Origin: Laccaria trichodermophora
Taxonomy: Eukaryota > Basidiomycota > Agaricomycetes > Agaricales > Hydnangiaceae
Assembly (NCBI GenBank): GCA_018417955.1
Contig: JACTVC010000003.1
Location: forward strand, 1-64,000
DNA: 64,000 bases
Reading direction: 5' to 3'
The notes beneath the pieces were generated by a model that was given only the letters and a program-made list of their open reading frames with translations, made no database searches and was not told the DNA's origin. Within the stretch, counting starts at the first letter, position 1. Each line of letters begins with the position of its first letter. The position numbers and the translations under genes are program-made. Below are positions 46,867 through 58,166 of the stretch, piece after piece.

Positions 46867-48759
46867 ATGAGCTCGAACGCCGAACCCAAAGCACCGACAC
46901 TACAGAGAGGAGCGGCGTGTCTTCCATGCCGCTCTCGCAAAATGGTCCGCTCATTCGTCTTTTTATCTATGACGACTGTTGTTAAATTGATCGACCCAGA
47001 GATGCGACGGTGCGCGTCCCGTGTGTGGGAAGTGCTTAGATCGAAACATAGCCGAAGACTGTGAATACCTCAGCGCGAACGCGGCCTCAGAAAGTCGTTT
47101 TCTCGAGGAAAGAATCACTCTAAGCCAGGCCAGGATAGAAGCGCTAGAAAATCCGCCCCAGCACTCGAACTATATCACCTTGACAAAACCATATTCAGCT
47201 TCTCAGCTTCCCTCGCGGACAACCTCTGCGGCGAGCACGAATCCGCCGTTGTATATCACGGAGAAGTTGTGAGTTTTCGACGTCATCATTTCTAGTTGCT
47301 AACGCTGCCCAGGTTGGACACTTTCATCCAACATTCGTCCGATCTCGGTTTTTTTCTTTACATGCCACCATTCCTAGAATCCATCTTACTCCCTGTGGGT
47401 GATCCTCATCGACTACCTGATGCTCTGATATATGCAACGTGTCTCTGGTGCATATACCTTTCGAAGGACACTGTAACTCAGGACTCTAAAAGACATGAGG
47501 AGATGTACCTCTCTCGTGCGACCGAGGCAATCACAGACATGTCTGACACACCCCATTTAATGATTCACGCTATTCAGGCTCAAGTACTCATTGCGACCTA
47601 TTTCTTTTCAACTAATCGGGTTAGCGCGGGAAACCAATTCGTAATGTATGCGGTAGCGACCGTGCTTGCTGCAGGCTTACACAAAATTCGATCCACGAAT
47701 GGTGTTTTGAGTCCCGTGTTACCACCACCGCGCAATTCTACCGAAGAAGGCGAAAGGATTCTTGCCGCGTGGACGGTGTTCATATTGGACAGATCTTGGG
47801 CAGCGAATCTTGGACAAACCCCACAGATGACGTTCTCCGCTGATCATTTGGAAGACTCGTTGGATACGCCGTGGCCACTCGACATCGACTCTTACGTCCA
47901 GGTAAAAGTAGTGTCACCATGTTCATCACTCGTGACTCACCTTTGCCAAGGGTTTTCTGTTTCAAAATATTCACACCGAAAAAACCCTGCTGAACTTCTT
48001 AAACAATCGACCAACATCTGACACGGGCACATCCATCCTCGCAGTCCACGCAAAAGCAACCTTGTTGTGGGAAAGGGTGGTCAACATCTGTACTCTTTGT
48101 CCAGGTTTGTTCGGACTGCGCATTCATCAAGTATTTTCGCTCATGCTACATAGACGTCGACGAAGTGAACACCCTGGTCAACCTTATTGGAGAACTAAAG
48201 ACATCTTTACCCAACTTGGATTCAAACGCGGGGGTCCCCAATGAAGCAAGGATACGGAGACTTGTCATTTGTCACAGTATCCTTAATATTTCGGCAGTTC
48301 GCTTACATGGAACGCTGTACTCGCGGTTAAGCAGCGCCTCATCGAAGGACAGCCACCTGGAGTCTGCGAAAGCCGTTCTGCGCATCGCCGCGTCCCTCGG
48401 GCGGTTCAATTTTCGTTACCTCAATCCCATAATTGGAGTATGAGTTCCTCATATGGGATGACTGGACTGTAACGCTGATTTGTCGACCCTTAGAACATCT
48501 GGATGGAGGCTGCGCAGACGTTGATGGATGAGATAGCTTTGTTGCGCAGAAAGAGTTGGGCTTTTTCACTGAGAAAAGAGTCTGAGATGGGTGGCATCAT
48601 TCGGCATGCATTGGAGGGCATGAAAATTTTTGCATCCACTTGCGAGATGACCAGTACGTTGTTAACCCATCTTTACTTATATTGGTTGACCTCGAAGACT
48701 TAGATATCGCTTTGAAGAAGACGCGGGATAGCTTTGAGTCGATGCATGTAAGATCCTGA
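46867..48759 (+). CDS. Zn2Cys6 transcription factor (copy B)
   Basis: Seven exons (46867-46944, 47000-47268, 47313-47901, 47951-48104, 48154-48437, 48494-48653, 48704-48759) give 529 residues. Cys at 18, 21, 28, 35, 38 and 47 repeat the exact spacing of copy A, with the intron again after codon 26. The regulatory domain shares ALIYATCLWCIYLS, AAGLHKIRS, STEEGERILAAWTVFILDRS and DTPWPLDIDSYVQ. All six intron phases equal those of copy A. The last exon is short and a GTAAGA donor follows ATGCAT, so a further 3' exon is possible. It should act in the nucleus; targets unknown. Confidence 0.87.
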
Positions 48760-49484
48760 CGATGCGTTCAATGACTGCTAAATCAGCTATGACGAAGACA
48801 CAGTTATCGGTGTAAGCAACGTTTGGAGAGCAGGTGCTGGTTGCCTTCCTGGACCGTGTCCTAGACTTCTCCCGTCTGATATTTGCACGTTGAAGAAAAT
48901 ATTTGTTATACTTATAATTTTCAAAGGTGTGAAAAAGACCTACACTCTGTGCTACTAATCCACCTTGAGTGTTGCGCGCTCGACAATCTCGACACTGGGA
49001 ATCGCGCTTTTCAGGAAGATGGCTACCATCAGTCACCCTTCTGAACCCTACCACCCAAGCTCTCGTTGTATCAATATTTCCGCAACGATACTAACTGCTA
49101 TCAGGTGCAAGAATTTGGTACGTTGTAAACCCTCGCCTCCAACAAGAGTGGGGTATTTGAGAGTGCATGGAAGAACTTCAGAAAACCGCGATCTGGCGCC
49201 TGAGGGTATTCACTGTGACTAAGAAAGATTAGGATTTGCCTTGCTGGTGCATGATCTTTCTGTATTTCCCAGCAATCGCCATTGTTTCCTTGCTATGAAT
49301 CGATATTAGGTGCTGCTGGCCTGTTCTCTTGATTTTGATACTTTTGCATGTTTTGTCTACGTACTGATTGCGCCGTTTTTCTGTTTCTTATCATCTGTGA
49401 AGACATAAGTATCAAAAACTACGTACAAAGGAAATATTTCCACAATTTCTAAAGTGATAATAGAGTGGCTTATAACTATAGATA
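48760..49484. other. Intergenic region
   Basis: About 725 nt, AT-rich, with only short motif-free ORFs. Confidence 0.4.
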
Positions 49485-50647
49485 TCAATCAACCCACTCG
49501 AAGTTGGGCTCATTACCGGTCAATCCTGCATCTAATGAAATTGCTTTCTTGTCAGGGAACAGCGCCCTTGGTACGTAGGGGCTGCCGTCCGCATGCTGAG
49601 CATTCATCCTGGCCAAAACTGTGCGATGTACCCGCACACGCGCTTGGGTTGTCACCTTCTTTGTGAAGTCAACGAAAATAGGCCCTCGCAAGCTCCTTGG
49701 TAGCTTGTTGAATTTCTTGTAGACGTACTTGCCCAGCTTGAGATCATACACCTTAAGAGGCATATTTTCGAAGATGAGCCACACTTGGGGCTTTATATCG
49801 AGCATGTCGTAGATGGGTGCCAATGCATCAATTGCATCGGCTTCCTCCTCGTTTTTGGGATGGGGTATAGTGCCCGGATCGACGCTGGCGGGCTTGAAGG
49901 GGTTGAAATACTTGACCCATCCTTTGACCGTGTCGATAGGGCCCAAGCGAGTAGGTGGTTGGATTTTGTTGCCTTTCATTGCAACAGGCGATGGTCGGTC
50001 CTTCACCGTAGGATAGAGGGAATCGGGACTGAGGTGGAACGTCTCCAATTTGTCTTTGAGGAACATGATGCCCGTATTCTGCCTAAAGCACTGCCGGATC
50101 ATCCATCTCAGCGATATGTGTGCCAAGTTTGGCTTGGTTCCGTTCAGCACTGTTGGCGTGTTTCAGCATGTACTTGCGTATTCTGAGGCAGTCGAAATTC
50201 CACTCACCAGCCCCACCGCCGATGTCGCAATGGCAACCAGAAAACCAGACCTTGAAGGATACTGTCAATATTGGATTTAACGTCATCGATGGGCCACTTA
50301 TGTACCTCGTCAACGTGCGTTGTAGGCAGCCCTTTCGATTGCTCCTCAACGAAACTCTTGACTACCTTCTGATAATCGCTTAGGTCGCTATCGTCCGTAC
50401 CCGTTAAAGTTTTGTTGTTCGGACTCCAGAGGTTCGTTCTGAATTTGGCTCTGCGTTCGTCCAACGCGACTGCATGTCGGAAAACGCGTACCATTGGATT
50501 GTAAGCCGTGAACGGAAGTGACTTGGTGGTCCAGTAGCCTACGGAATTAACGGTGTCCCTTTGCAATGTATGGATTCAACGCCACCAATATAGAGCCAGG
50601 TGAAAAACGGTACAGACCAGCAACCCAGAAACTCGATGGGAGCCTTC
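49485..50647 (-). pseudogene. DUF2235 alpha/beta hydrolase, 5'-truncated
   Basis: Exons begin at 50647-50618 (APIEFLGCW), then 50558 leftwards (DTVNSVGYW, NPMVRVFRHAVALDERRAKF), then VWFSGCHCDIGGGA, then NLAHISLRWMIRQCFRQNTG and IMFLKDKL, to a stop at 49485. These are the middle and C-terminal marks of DUF2235 (Tle1-like) hydrolases, with the Asp of WDTV and the His of GCHCDIGGG as likely members of the catalytic triad. The expected upstream exon with the nucleophile elbow GFSRGA is not found in the next several hundred nt, where repeat-flanking DNA begins. The gene has lost its 5' end or it lies far away. The C-terminal extension is basic. Confidence 0.7.
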
Positions 50648-51283
50648 CTGCAGTTACGAACCCACATATGTTAGTCACGTTATCCCTTACCTAATGGAGT
50701 AGCCGGAGGTGACAAAACACCGTACCACATGGGCCCAGCCGGACGGCCCGAATCTTATGATGTGCCTTTAGTGATGGTGCAGCCGCAATCCTTACAGGGA
50801 CTCACTAGCATGTGCTGGCTGTCCTTTTCACCGACGGCGTAGTGTCTCACCGGCGGAGATGTCCTGATGCCCGGCGGGGAGAGTTGCGGTGTACCCTGTC
50901 CTCTGGCGGCACAAGTTGCGGCATACCATGTAAACATAGGTGATCATACATAGTGATAGGGCTGCAGTCATCAGTTAAATGTCATGAATGTGAGCCATTA
51001 CAACTGAAAAATATACTGAATGATTAATCACAATGAGAGTCCTACTGCAAGGTGATGAGATACTGTAATTTCTTTTGAAACACAAGCAGTCTTCATTAAC
51101 TATTGTCCATATCATGTCCCCCCAGAGATACAGCTGAATATAACACACCAGCAGAACACCTTCCAATAAAAACACATTGCCTTTTCATAAGAGACACTTT
51201 TTGAATAGCTGTGTTGGAGGTCTAGAGCAATATATATATATATAATAAAGCTCTGTTGCAGCAGTGCAGTTTTTTCAAAGAGG
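50648..51283. other. Border zone between hydrolase fragment and repeat block
   Basis: No gene. GC-rich part (50700-50940) changes to AT-rich DNA with a TA run at about 51230-51243. The GC-rich part shares a general style with 55260-55500 at the other side of the repeat block. Confidence 0.4.
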
Positions 51284-51980
51284 CACTGCAAGACCAATGT
51301 ATTTTTTTCACCACCGGCACAATGTATTATTTTTTAAATTGGCACCGCCGGAGCAATGTATTTTTTTTAGGTGGCACTGCCAGCACAATGTATTACTTTT
51401 TAAAATGGCACTGCCAGAGCAATGTATTCTTTTTAAAATGGCACCGCTGGCACAATGTATTCTTCTTTAAAATGGCACTGCCAGCACAATGTATTACTTT
51501 TTAAAATGGCACCGCCAGGGCAATGTATTACTTTTCGAAATGGGACCGCCGGAGCAATGTATTTTTTTAAAATGGCACCACCAGCACAATGTATTACTTT
51601 TTAAAATGGCACCGCTGGCACAATGTATTATTTTTTTAAATGGCACCGCCGGGGCAATGTATTACTTTTCGAAATGGCACCGCCGGAGCAATGTATTTTT
51701 TTAAAATGGCACCACCAGCACAATGTATTAATTTTTAAAATGGCACCGCTGGCACAATGTATTATTTTTTAAAATGGCACCGCCGGGGCAATGTATTACT
51801 TTTCGAAATGGCACCGCCGGAGTAATGTTTTTTTTTTTTTTTTCAAAAATGGCACCGCCGGGGCAATCTATTTCTCTTAAAAATGGCACCGCCGGGGCAA
51901 TTGTTTTTTTATTAAAATGGCACCAAGGCAATGTATTCTTCTTTAAAACACCACCACCAGAGCATAAATGGCACCACCAG
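51284..51980. repeat. 34-bp minisatellite with higher-order structure
   Basis: About 20 units of roughly 34 bp, consensus GGCACCGCCGGRGCAATGTA then a T/A-rich tail ending AAAAT. From about 51505 to 51835 the units form a four-type cycle (tails ending TTTTCGAAAT, TTTTTTTAAAAT, ACTTTTTAAAAT, ATTTTTTAAAT with cores GGGGC, GGAGC, CAGCAC, TGGCAC), repeated about 2.5 times. Confidence 0.88.
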
Positions 51981-52034
51981 AGCAATATGCTCTGCCTTTG
52001 AAATTGCTCTGGCAGAGTAGTGTTTGCATATTTT

Positions 52035-52510
52035 TGGAGGGTATATTGCGGGAGGTATATTGCGGGAGGTATATTGCGGGAGGTATATTGCGGGAGGTAT
52101 ATTGCGGGAGGTATATTGCAGGAGGTATATTGCAGGAGGTATATTGCAGGAGGTATATTGTGGGAGGTATATTGCAAAGGGTATATTGCAGCTGCAGAGG
52201 GTATATTGCAGGGGGTATATTGCAGTATATTGCAGCTGTGGAGGGTATATTGCAGGAGGTATATTGTGGGAGGTATATTGTGGGAGGTATATTGTGGGAG
52301 GTATATTGCGGGAGGTATATTGCAGGAGGTATATTGCAGGAGGTATATTGCAGGAGGTATATTGTGGGAGGTATATTGCAGGAGGTATATTGCGGGAGGT
52401 ATATTGCGGGAGGTATATTGCGGGAGGTATATTGCGGGAGGTATATTGCAGAGGGTAGATTGCGGCTGCAGAGGGTATATTGCGGGAGGTATATTGCGGA
52501 GGGTATATTG
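52035..52510. repeat. 14-bp minisatellite
   Basis: More than 30 copies of GGAGGTATATTGCG or close variants, broken by a few AGCTGCAGAGGG insertions. As at 4822, a 14-nt unit keeps all frames of a strand open, so the long ORFs here (up to 272 codons) are repeat artefacts. Confidence 0.9.
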
Positions 52511-52632
52511 CAGCTGCAGTGGATAGACTACAGAGGGGAGACTCATCTGGATCCTTCAAAGGGGTTTGGAAGAAAGCATATAAATCTTTGTACATGCTCA
52601 CAAGTGTGTTTTGAAGAGTTATTTATGTGAAA

Positions 52633-53110
52633 TACCTTTTCACAGATTGTTTCAGCTGCACAGAATGTAAAAATGACTGTCAACCCACATAAAAACTACC
52701 TCTGGAAAGCTGGAGAAAGCAGGATTTGAACAGGCTAGACCCAACAGTAAGTTACCTAAGAAAAGAAAAAGTCTTGATGGTGTTCATTGTAAATTTTAAC
52801 TTTTCACAAGCTGTTTCAGCTCTGCAGAACATAATAATGGCTGTTACCTCATGTAAAAGCCACCTCTGTAAAGCTGGAGAAGTCAGGATTCGAACAAGCT
52901 AGGCTCGACGATAAGTTGTTTGGGGAAAAGAAAAGTCTTGATGGTTTCTATCATAAAAAGTACCATTTCACAGGTTGTTTCAGCCCCGCAACATGTAATA
53001 ATGACTTTTGACTCATGTAAAAACCACCCTTGAAAAGCTTGAAAAGGGACAATTCTAACAAGCTAGGCCCGACGATAAGTTGTTCAGGAAAAAAAAAAGT
53101 CTTGATGATT
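52633..53110. repeat. Three tandem units of about 165 bp
   Basis: Units begin near 52633, 52798 and 52961 with TTTCACA..TGTTTCAG and end with AAAAGTCTTGATG. Each contains an element like CAGGATTCGAACAAGCTAGG whose reverse strand looks like a pol III B box, but no A box is clear. Confidence 0.8.
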
Positions 53111-53602
53111 TTTGTTGTAATGCCACAATGCAGTCAAGGTTTGATAGAGATTATCAACATAAAACCCTCTTTTCTGTGTTTGTCAACAAAAACAAAATAT
53201 CTCTTGAAGATTTTAACATGGTAATTACCATGGCATTGAGGTCTATCACCTGGCTGGTTTTCAGGTTACATGGATTGAAATTGGGTGAGTGCGTCATTGT
53301 TTGTCAGGATGCAGGGTCTGTTTGCATGCGGCGGAGGGCCCATGCACCAAGCGCATCACCTCAATTTGGAAATGTCTCAGGCACAAACTGAAACTTTGAT
53401 GGTCCCTGCCTGGCAACAAGCAAAATAGCCGGACCATCCTTGTTGCCGCAACACCCTTTTCTGGTCCTGCATAATGCATACTTGGTTATCTCTGGCTATT
53501 AGAGCCAGAGCTCATATTGAGAGAAAGTGTGCACAGCTAAAGTTTGAAGGACCATCAGATTGGTGGTGTTTTTGGGGCAATGTGTAGTGCTTTGCTCATA
53601 AG
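53111..53602. other. Spacer between tandem repeats
   Basis: About 490 nt with no gene; short ORFs at 53030-53391 are not convincing. Confidence 0.4.
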
Positions 53603-55050
53603 AAAATGACACCACTGGCAGAGCAATATTTGCGGGGGTATTGTGTACTTAGATATGTTTTTGGTGTAAATGTGTCAAACACATTCTAACAGGCTGTTAT
53701 AAATTTTCAATATAAAATGCTCTGACGGTGTATCATAAAGAAAATGACACCACCGGCGAAGCAATATTTGCGGAGGTATTGTGTACTTAAATATGTTTTT
53801 GGTGTAAACATGTCAAAAATATTCTAACATGCTATTATAAATTTTCAATATAAAAGCAGAGGCGATTTGCGGTGGCTGGTCTGGTGGTGTATAATAAAAA
53901 AATGACACCGGCGGCGAAGCAATATTTGCGGAGGTATTGTGTACTTAAATATCTTTTTAGTTGTAAAGATGTAAATATTCTAACAGGCTATTATAAGTTT
54001 TCAATATAAATGCAGAGGCGACTTGCGGTGGCTGGTCCAGCGGCGTATCATTAAAAAAAATGACACCGCCGGCGAAGCAATATTTGTGGTGGCATGGTGT
54101 ACTTAAATATGTTTTTAGTATAAACATGTCAAAAATATTTTAACATGCTATTATAAATTTTCAATATAAAAGCGGAGGCGATTTGCGGTGGCTGGCCCGG
54201 CGGTGTATTATAAAAAATGACACCGCCGGCGAAGCAATATTTGCGGTGGCATGGTGTACTTAAATATGTTTTTAATATGAACATGTCAAAAATATTTTAA
54301 CATGCAATTATAAATTTTCAATATAAAAGCGGAGGCGATTTGCGGTGGCTGGCCCGGCGGTGTATTATAAAAAATGACACCGCCGGCGAAGCAATATTTG
54401 CGGTGGCATGGTGTACTTAAATATGTTTTTAATATGAACATGTCAAAAATATTTTAACAGGCTATTATAAATTTTCAATGGAAAGGCGGAGGCGATTTGC
54501 GGTGGCTGGCCCGGCGGTGTATCATAAAATGACACCGCCGGCGAAGCAATATTTGCGGTGGCATGGTGTACTTAAATATGTTTTTAGTATAAACATGTCA
54601 AAAATATTCTAACAGGCTATTATAAATTTTCAATATAAAAGCGGAGGCGATTTGCAGTGGCTGGCCCGGCGGCGTATCATAAAAAATGACACCGCTGGCA
54701 GGGCAATATTTGTGGAGGTATCATGTACTTGAATATGTTTTTAGTATAAACATGTCAAAAGTATTCTAACACACTATTATAAATTTTCAATATAAATGCA
54801 GAGGTGATTTGTGGTGGCTGGCCCAGCAGCATATCATAAGAAATGACACCGCCGGTGGGGCAATATTTGTGGAGGTATTGTGTACTTAGATATGTTTTCA
54901 GTGTAAATGTATCAAACTTCATTATAATTTTTTTTCTATGTTTGCGGAGTCAATGTGTGGTGGTTGGTCCGGCGGTGTACCATAAAAAAATTATATAACC
55001 AGTGGAGCAATATTTGCGGAGGAATTGCCTTGCTGGTGTACTTAAATACT
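53603..55050. repeat. About 157-bp satellite, roughly nine to ten copies
   Basis: Copies of GACACCGCCGGCGAAGCAAT recur near 53606, 53743, 53900, 54059, 54218, 54373, 54528, 54687 and 54843, then fade. Each unit contains CCGGCGGTGT, an AT-rich loop of about 13 nt and ACACCGCCGG, a perfect 10-nt hairpin. The core ACACCGCCGG-GCAAT is shared with the 34-bp minisatellite at 51284, so the two repeats are related. Middle copies are most alike; edge copies have diverged. Confidence 0.9.
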
Positions 55051-55896
55051 TTTGCAGATTAAATGTGTGAAGCTTCTTCCAACAGATCATTCCAATATGT
55101 GTCATTTTTGCAGAGGCAATGTGTGGTGCTTAGTCCAGTGGAGTGTTTCAGAAGCAATGTGCAGTGCTTAGTCTGGCAGAGTGATTCCACTCAAATTGTA
55201 GCAAACAGCATACATAGGTTGATAATATTATGCATGATTGATATAAGCCAGACTTGTAATTCTAAGTATTCAACTGGATGATGGCCGCCGGCGTGTCACC
55301 AACACCCCGGCGGAGGGCAGCCCCGCACTGGGTTATGACATTCAAGGTACACCCAGCCGCTCCAGTGTTATGGGACATTGTTGCTGACGGCCCACACATA
55401 GTTACTGGTGGATTGTTCAGGGTCCGGCCACCCCTTTGACAATGGGGTCCGGTAATCAAACCGGCTGTCCGGCTAGCCCCTTACCATTTGATGGATTGTC
55501 AGGGCAGGGTGGCCCATTACTAATGAGCCAAGGTGACTAACTTAACTGACGAACCTCCTGGAACGCCCTCGAGCGTTCCCAACCTTCTTTCGTATCTGCG
55601 ACTTTGTATGATTCGAAGGCCGCGTCGGCCTGTTCACGATGCTCTTTTGGGAGGAGCCCGACCTTGAAAAGCATGCCTGCGAGACTTAGTAATTGACGTT
55701 AGGACGGTTTCAGGGCAATCTCGAAAAATACTGACGCTCGAGCGGTATATGAACCCCTCGAAAACCCTGATCCAGTGTCAATAGCGAGTCCATAGATGGT
55801 GTGGGGAAGCGTACCAAACATGCAGATTTTATCCCCAGGAGTATCTGGATTATGATCAACGAATCAGGTCTGGGAGTAGAGAAATTTCCGTACGTA
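55051..55896. other. GC-rich border and junk before Copia remnant
   Basis: The stretch 55270-55550 is GC-rich and continues satellite-like words (GCCGGCGTGTCACC). 55551-55896 holds no gene. The Copia frame starts abruptly near 55897. Confidence 0.4.
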
Positions 55897-56948
55897 CAGT
55901 GCCTATGCTGACACAGAAGACTACAAATCAACAGCAGGCTATGTCTTCATTGCAGCAGGGGGAGCAATAACATGGCAATCTAAAAGACAAACATTCACTG
56001 CTCTCTCAACAACTGAAGCTGAATATGTGGCTTTATCAGAAGCTGCTCAAGAAGCTTACTGGCTCAGAAATCTCTATGAAGAACTTGGATTTGCACAAAA
56101 ATCACCAACTACGATTAAAGGCAATAATAATGGATCAATTTCAATGGCCAGGAATCCCCAATTCCACCACCGTGCCAAGCACATTGCTATTTGATACCAC
56201 AGAGTACGAGATGCAATACAAGAGGGCATTATCAAAATTGATTCTGTCCATGATCCTGAACAAACAGCCAACGTACTTATGAAGGCTTTACATTGCTTCA
56301 AACATAGTGTTTGGAAGTCCGGTCTCGTGACTGGAAAAAGACCGTAACCAGACCGGACCAAGACCGCAAAAGACCGGACCTGTGGTTACGGTCTTTTATT
56401 TTTGAAATGTAAAGACCGCAAAAAAACCGGTTAACGTGAACCGGTTTTGACCGGTTTGGACCGGTCTTTTGTAGCCCCTTAAATACCCTTTAAAACGCAC
56501 CCAAGAACGTACGATTTGGTAAAAAAACGAGAGAGATATGAATTAACATGTAAATTACTTTGGGGAATAATAGATGTACCAGACTTATTTTATAGAAGCA
56601 CCAATTCCTATCGGAATTTAACGTTCTTGGGCTCGTTTTGAAGCTATTAAAAATTTTAATAAATTTACCGATTAATAATTTTAAAATATTGGCTTAAAGA
56701 CCGGTCATAAACCAGTTAAAACCGATGCAGACCGAAACCGGTCTATAGACCGCAAAAAACCGCGGTCTGCGGTCTTTTTGCGGTCCGGTCTGGTCTTTTG
56801 ACTTCTGGGGAAAATGCAGACCGGTTACGGTTACGGTTAACGCCCCTGGGCATCAAAAAACCGGACCGAACCGGACTTTCAAACACTATTCAAACATCGA
56901 AAACACGTCGCAGAAATGGGAATGAAGTCGGCACTGGAAGGAACTTAG
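55897..56948 (+). pseudogene. Ty1/Copia RNase H C-terminal remnant
   Basis: The frame reads SAYADTEDYKSTAGYVFIAA, WQSKRQTFTALSTTEAEYVA and QFHHRAKHIAI. An in-frame TGA follows at 56192-56194, where an Arg (CGA) is usual, and then KIDSVHDPEQTANVLMKALH. This is the RNase H domain of a Copia polyprotein. The coding sequence is then split by a 584-bp element (56305-56888). Beyond it the same frame continues with KHVAEMGMKSALEGT and a stop at 56946-56948. Protease, integrase and most of the reverse transcriptase are missing. The TGA fits a C-to-T change at a CpG. Confidence 0.88.
56305..56888. mobile_element. hAT-type MITE with 8-bp target duplication
   Basis: Ends are TAGTGTTTGGAAGTCCGG (left) and its inverted counterpart TAGTGTTTGAAAGTCCGG (right), one mismatch in 18. 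Flanks are the exact 8-bp duplication TTCAAACA (56297-56304 and 56889-56896). The interior is full of ACCGGT/GACCG subterminal repeats in both orientations and has no ORF. Length, TSD size and TIR start fit a non-autonomous hAT element. Confidence 0.92.
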
Positions 56949-57044
56949 AACAAGTGGTAGCTTTTCCCTACCCTTCCAGGGAGGTTTTTTAACACACCCA
57001 CGGTTCCTATCCAATGAATTTACAGTCGACGACTTGAAGGGGAG

Positions 57045-57162
57045 TGTTAATGTACAAGTCACATGCTCCTGTATTGTACTCCTATACTACGTAGTCTAAC
57101 ACCTACGTACTGAGTCACTACGTGTCTAATACACTCTTGCTTCCTGCCTCCATCTCTCAACA
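57045..57162 (+). repeat. Possible short 3' LTR of the Copia remnant
   Basis: A purine tract GAAGGGGAG is followed by TGTTAATG and, 118 nt later, by CTCTCAACA, giving TGTT...AACA ends. This is the expected position for a 3' LTR 96 nt after the Copia stop. No 5' LTR is in the window, so the call rests on position and end bases. Confidence 0.5.
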
Positions 57163-58052
57163 TGTAGTCGCAAAGTTATAGATATTTCTAAGTGAGGCGC
57201 TTACCTCCCCTGTCTCCGTTGAGGTCAGGCGATCAGAGCGATTACATGAGTCCCCAAGGAGATGCTGAGTCGAGTTTTGTTTACGTGACTGTCAACGCTT
57301 CGTTCTAATTTTAGTCTCGTAAGTAGCGAATTTTCTCGAGCTCGTTGGGACTGACCGGTTACTGACCAAGGACTCACCTGCCCTGAAAGTTTGTGCACGT
57401 GATTGGTGATAAATTGCTCAAAACTTTAACTTGTATTGAGCTTGAACTCGAGCTTTGGTCTCAACAACATAACGACAACAATATAACCCCTACTATATTG
57501 CCTCCCTCCACGCTCCTCTATCCTGGGTTCGGACAGGCACTGAGGACGACGTCCTTTGCGTATCCCGAAGATCTTCGGGTGGAAAAAAAGAAGCGGTAAA
57601 ACACTCCATCTCGGAACAATTAGGACTTCTGCCCCCATCCCGTTTCACGTCTTCGGCGAGTATGGTGGGTAAGTCTTTATTTTATTTGGAGAATTTTCGG
57701 GACTGTCCCTTTCTTTCGATGAGGGCGACGTCAACGAGCGTCACCGCCATCTACGCGACAGCTAAATGAAGAGCCCCATCATAACAACTGCCGCACTGCA
57801 AGCTGCAGCGGCATCAGCCAAGCAGGTTCTACTGATGTAGTCTGTCATCGTGAAAGTAGCCGCGTCTTTTCAAAATCAGATTTTGCCCGACGCCCGCGAT
57901 TCTAGCGAGGTAAGGGCGCGGCTGGGCTAATTCTATCGCCTGGACTGTGAGAGCTTGTACGTGGCCTCCGAACGTTGATAACTTCGGATGGGCTATTCTC
58001 GGCTACATCATTCACGGCATGAATAGGGAAACTACATATCAATGCTTCAAAC

Positions 58053-58062
58053 ATATATATAA
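58053..58062 (+). promoter_or_regulatory. TATA box of the priA-like gene
   Basis: ATATATATAA about 105 nt before the ATG at 58167, followed by a C/T-rich leader typical of strongly expressed fungal genes. The region 57163-58052 shows no gene. Confidence 0.5.
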
Positions 58063-58166
58063 GCTGTGAGTCTGCGTAATTCTATCCTCATCCTCTTTTC
58101 CCCGCTCTTATTTTACGACCCCCGTCACTCCTTACTTTCCCCAGACATCCATTCGTTGAACCCACC

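Noticed and set aside
51728..52630. Long ORFs of 144-272 codons on both strands over the 14-bp array
   Set aside because: They translate a 14-nt tandem repeat whose frames all stay open; low-complexity peptides with no start context or domain.
52633..53110. tRNA gene or tRNA-derived SINE
   Set aside because: The reverse strand has a B-box-like TTCGAATCC, but no A box, acceptor stem or poly-A/T tail is clear, and the unit is a tandem repeat.
51284..55050. CRISPR-like array, because of regular repeats
   Set aside because: Repeats are contiguous with no unique spacers and the context is a eukaryotic genome with introns.
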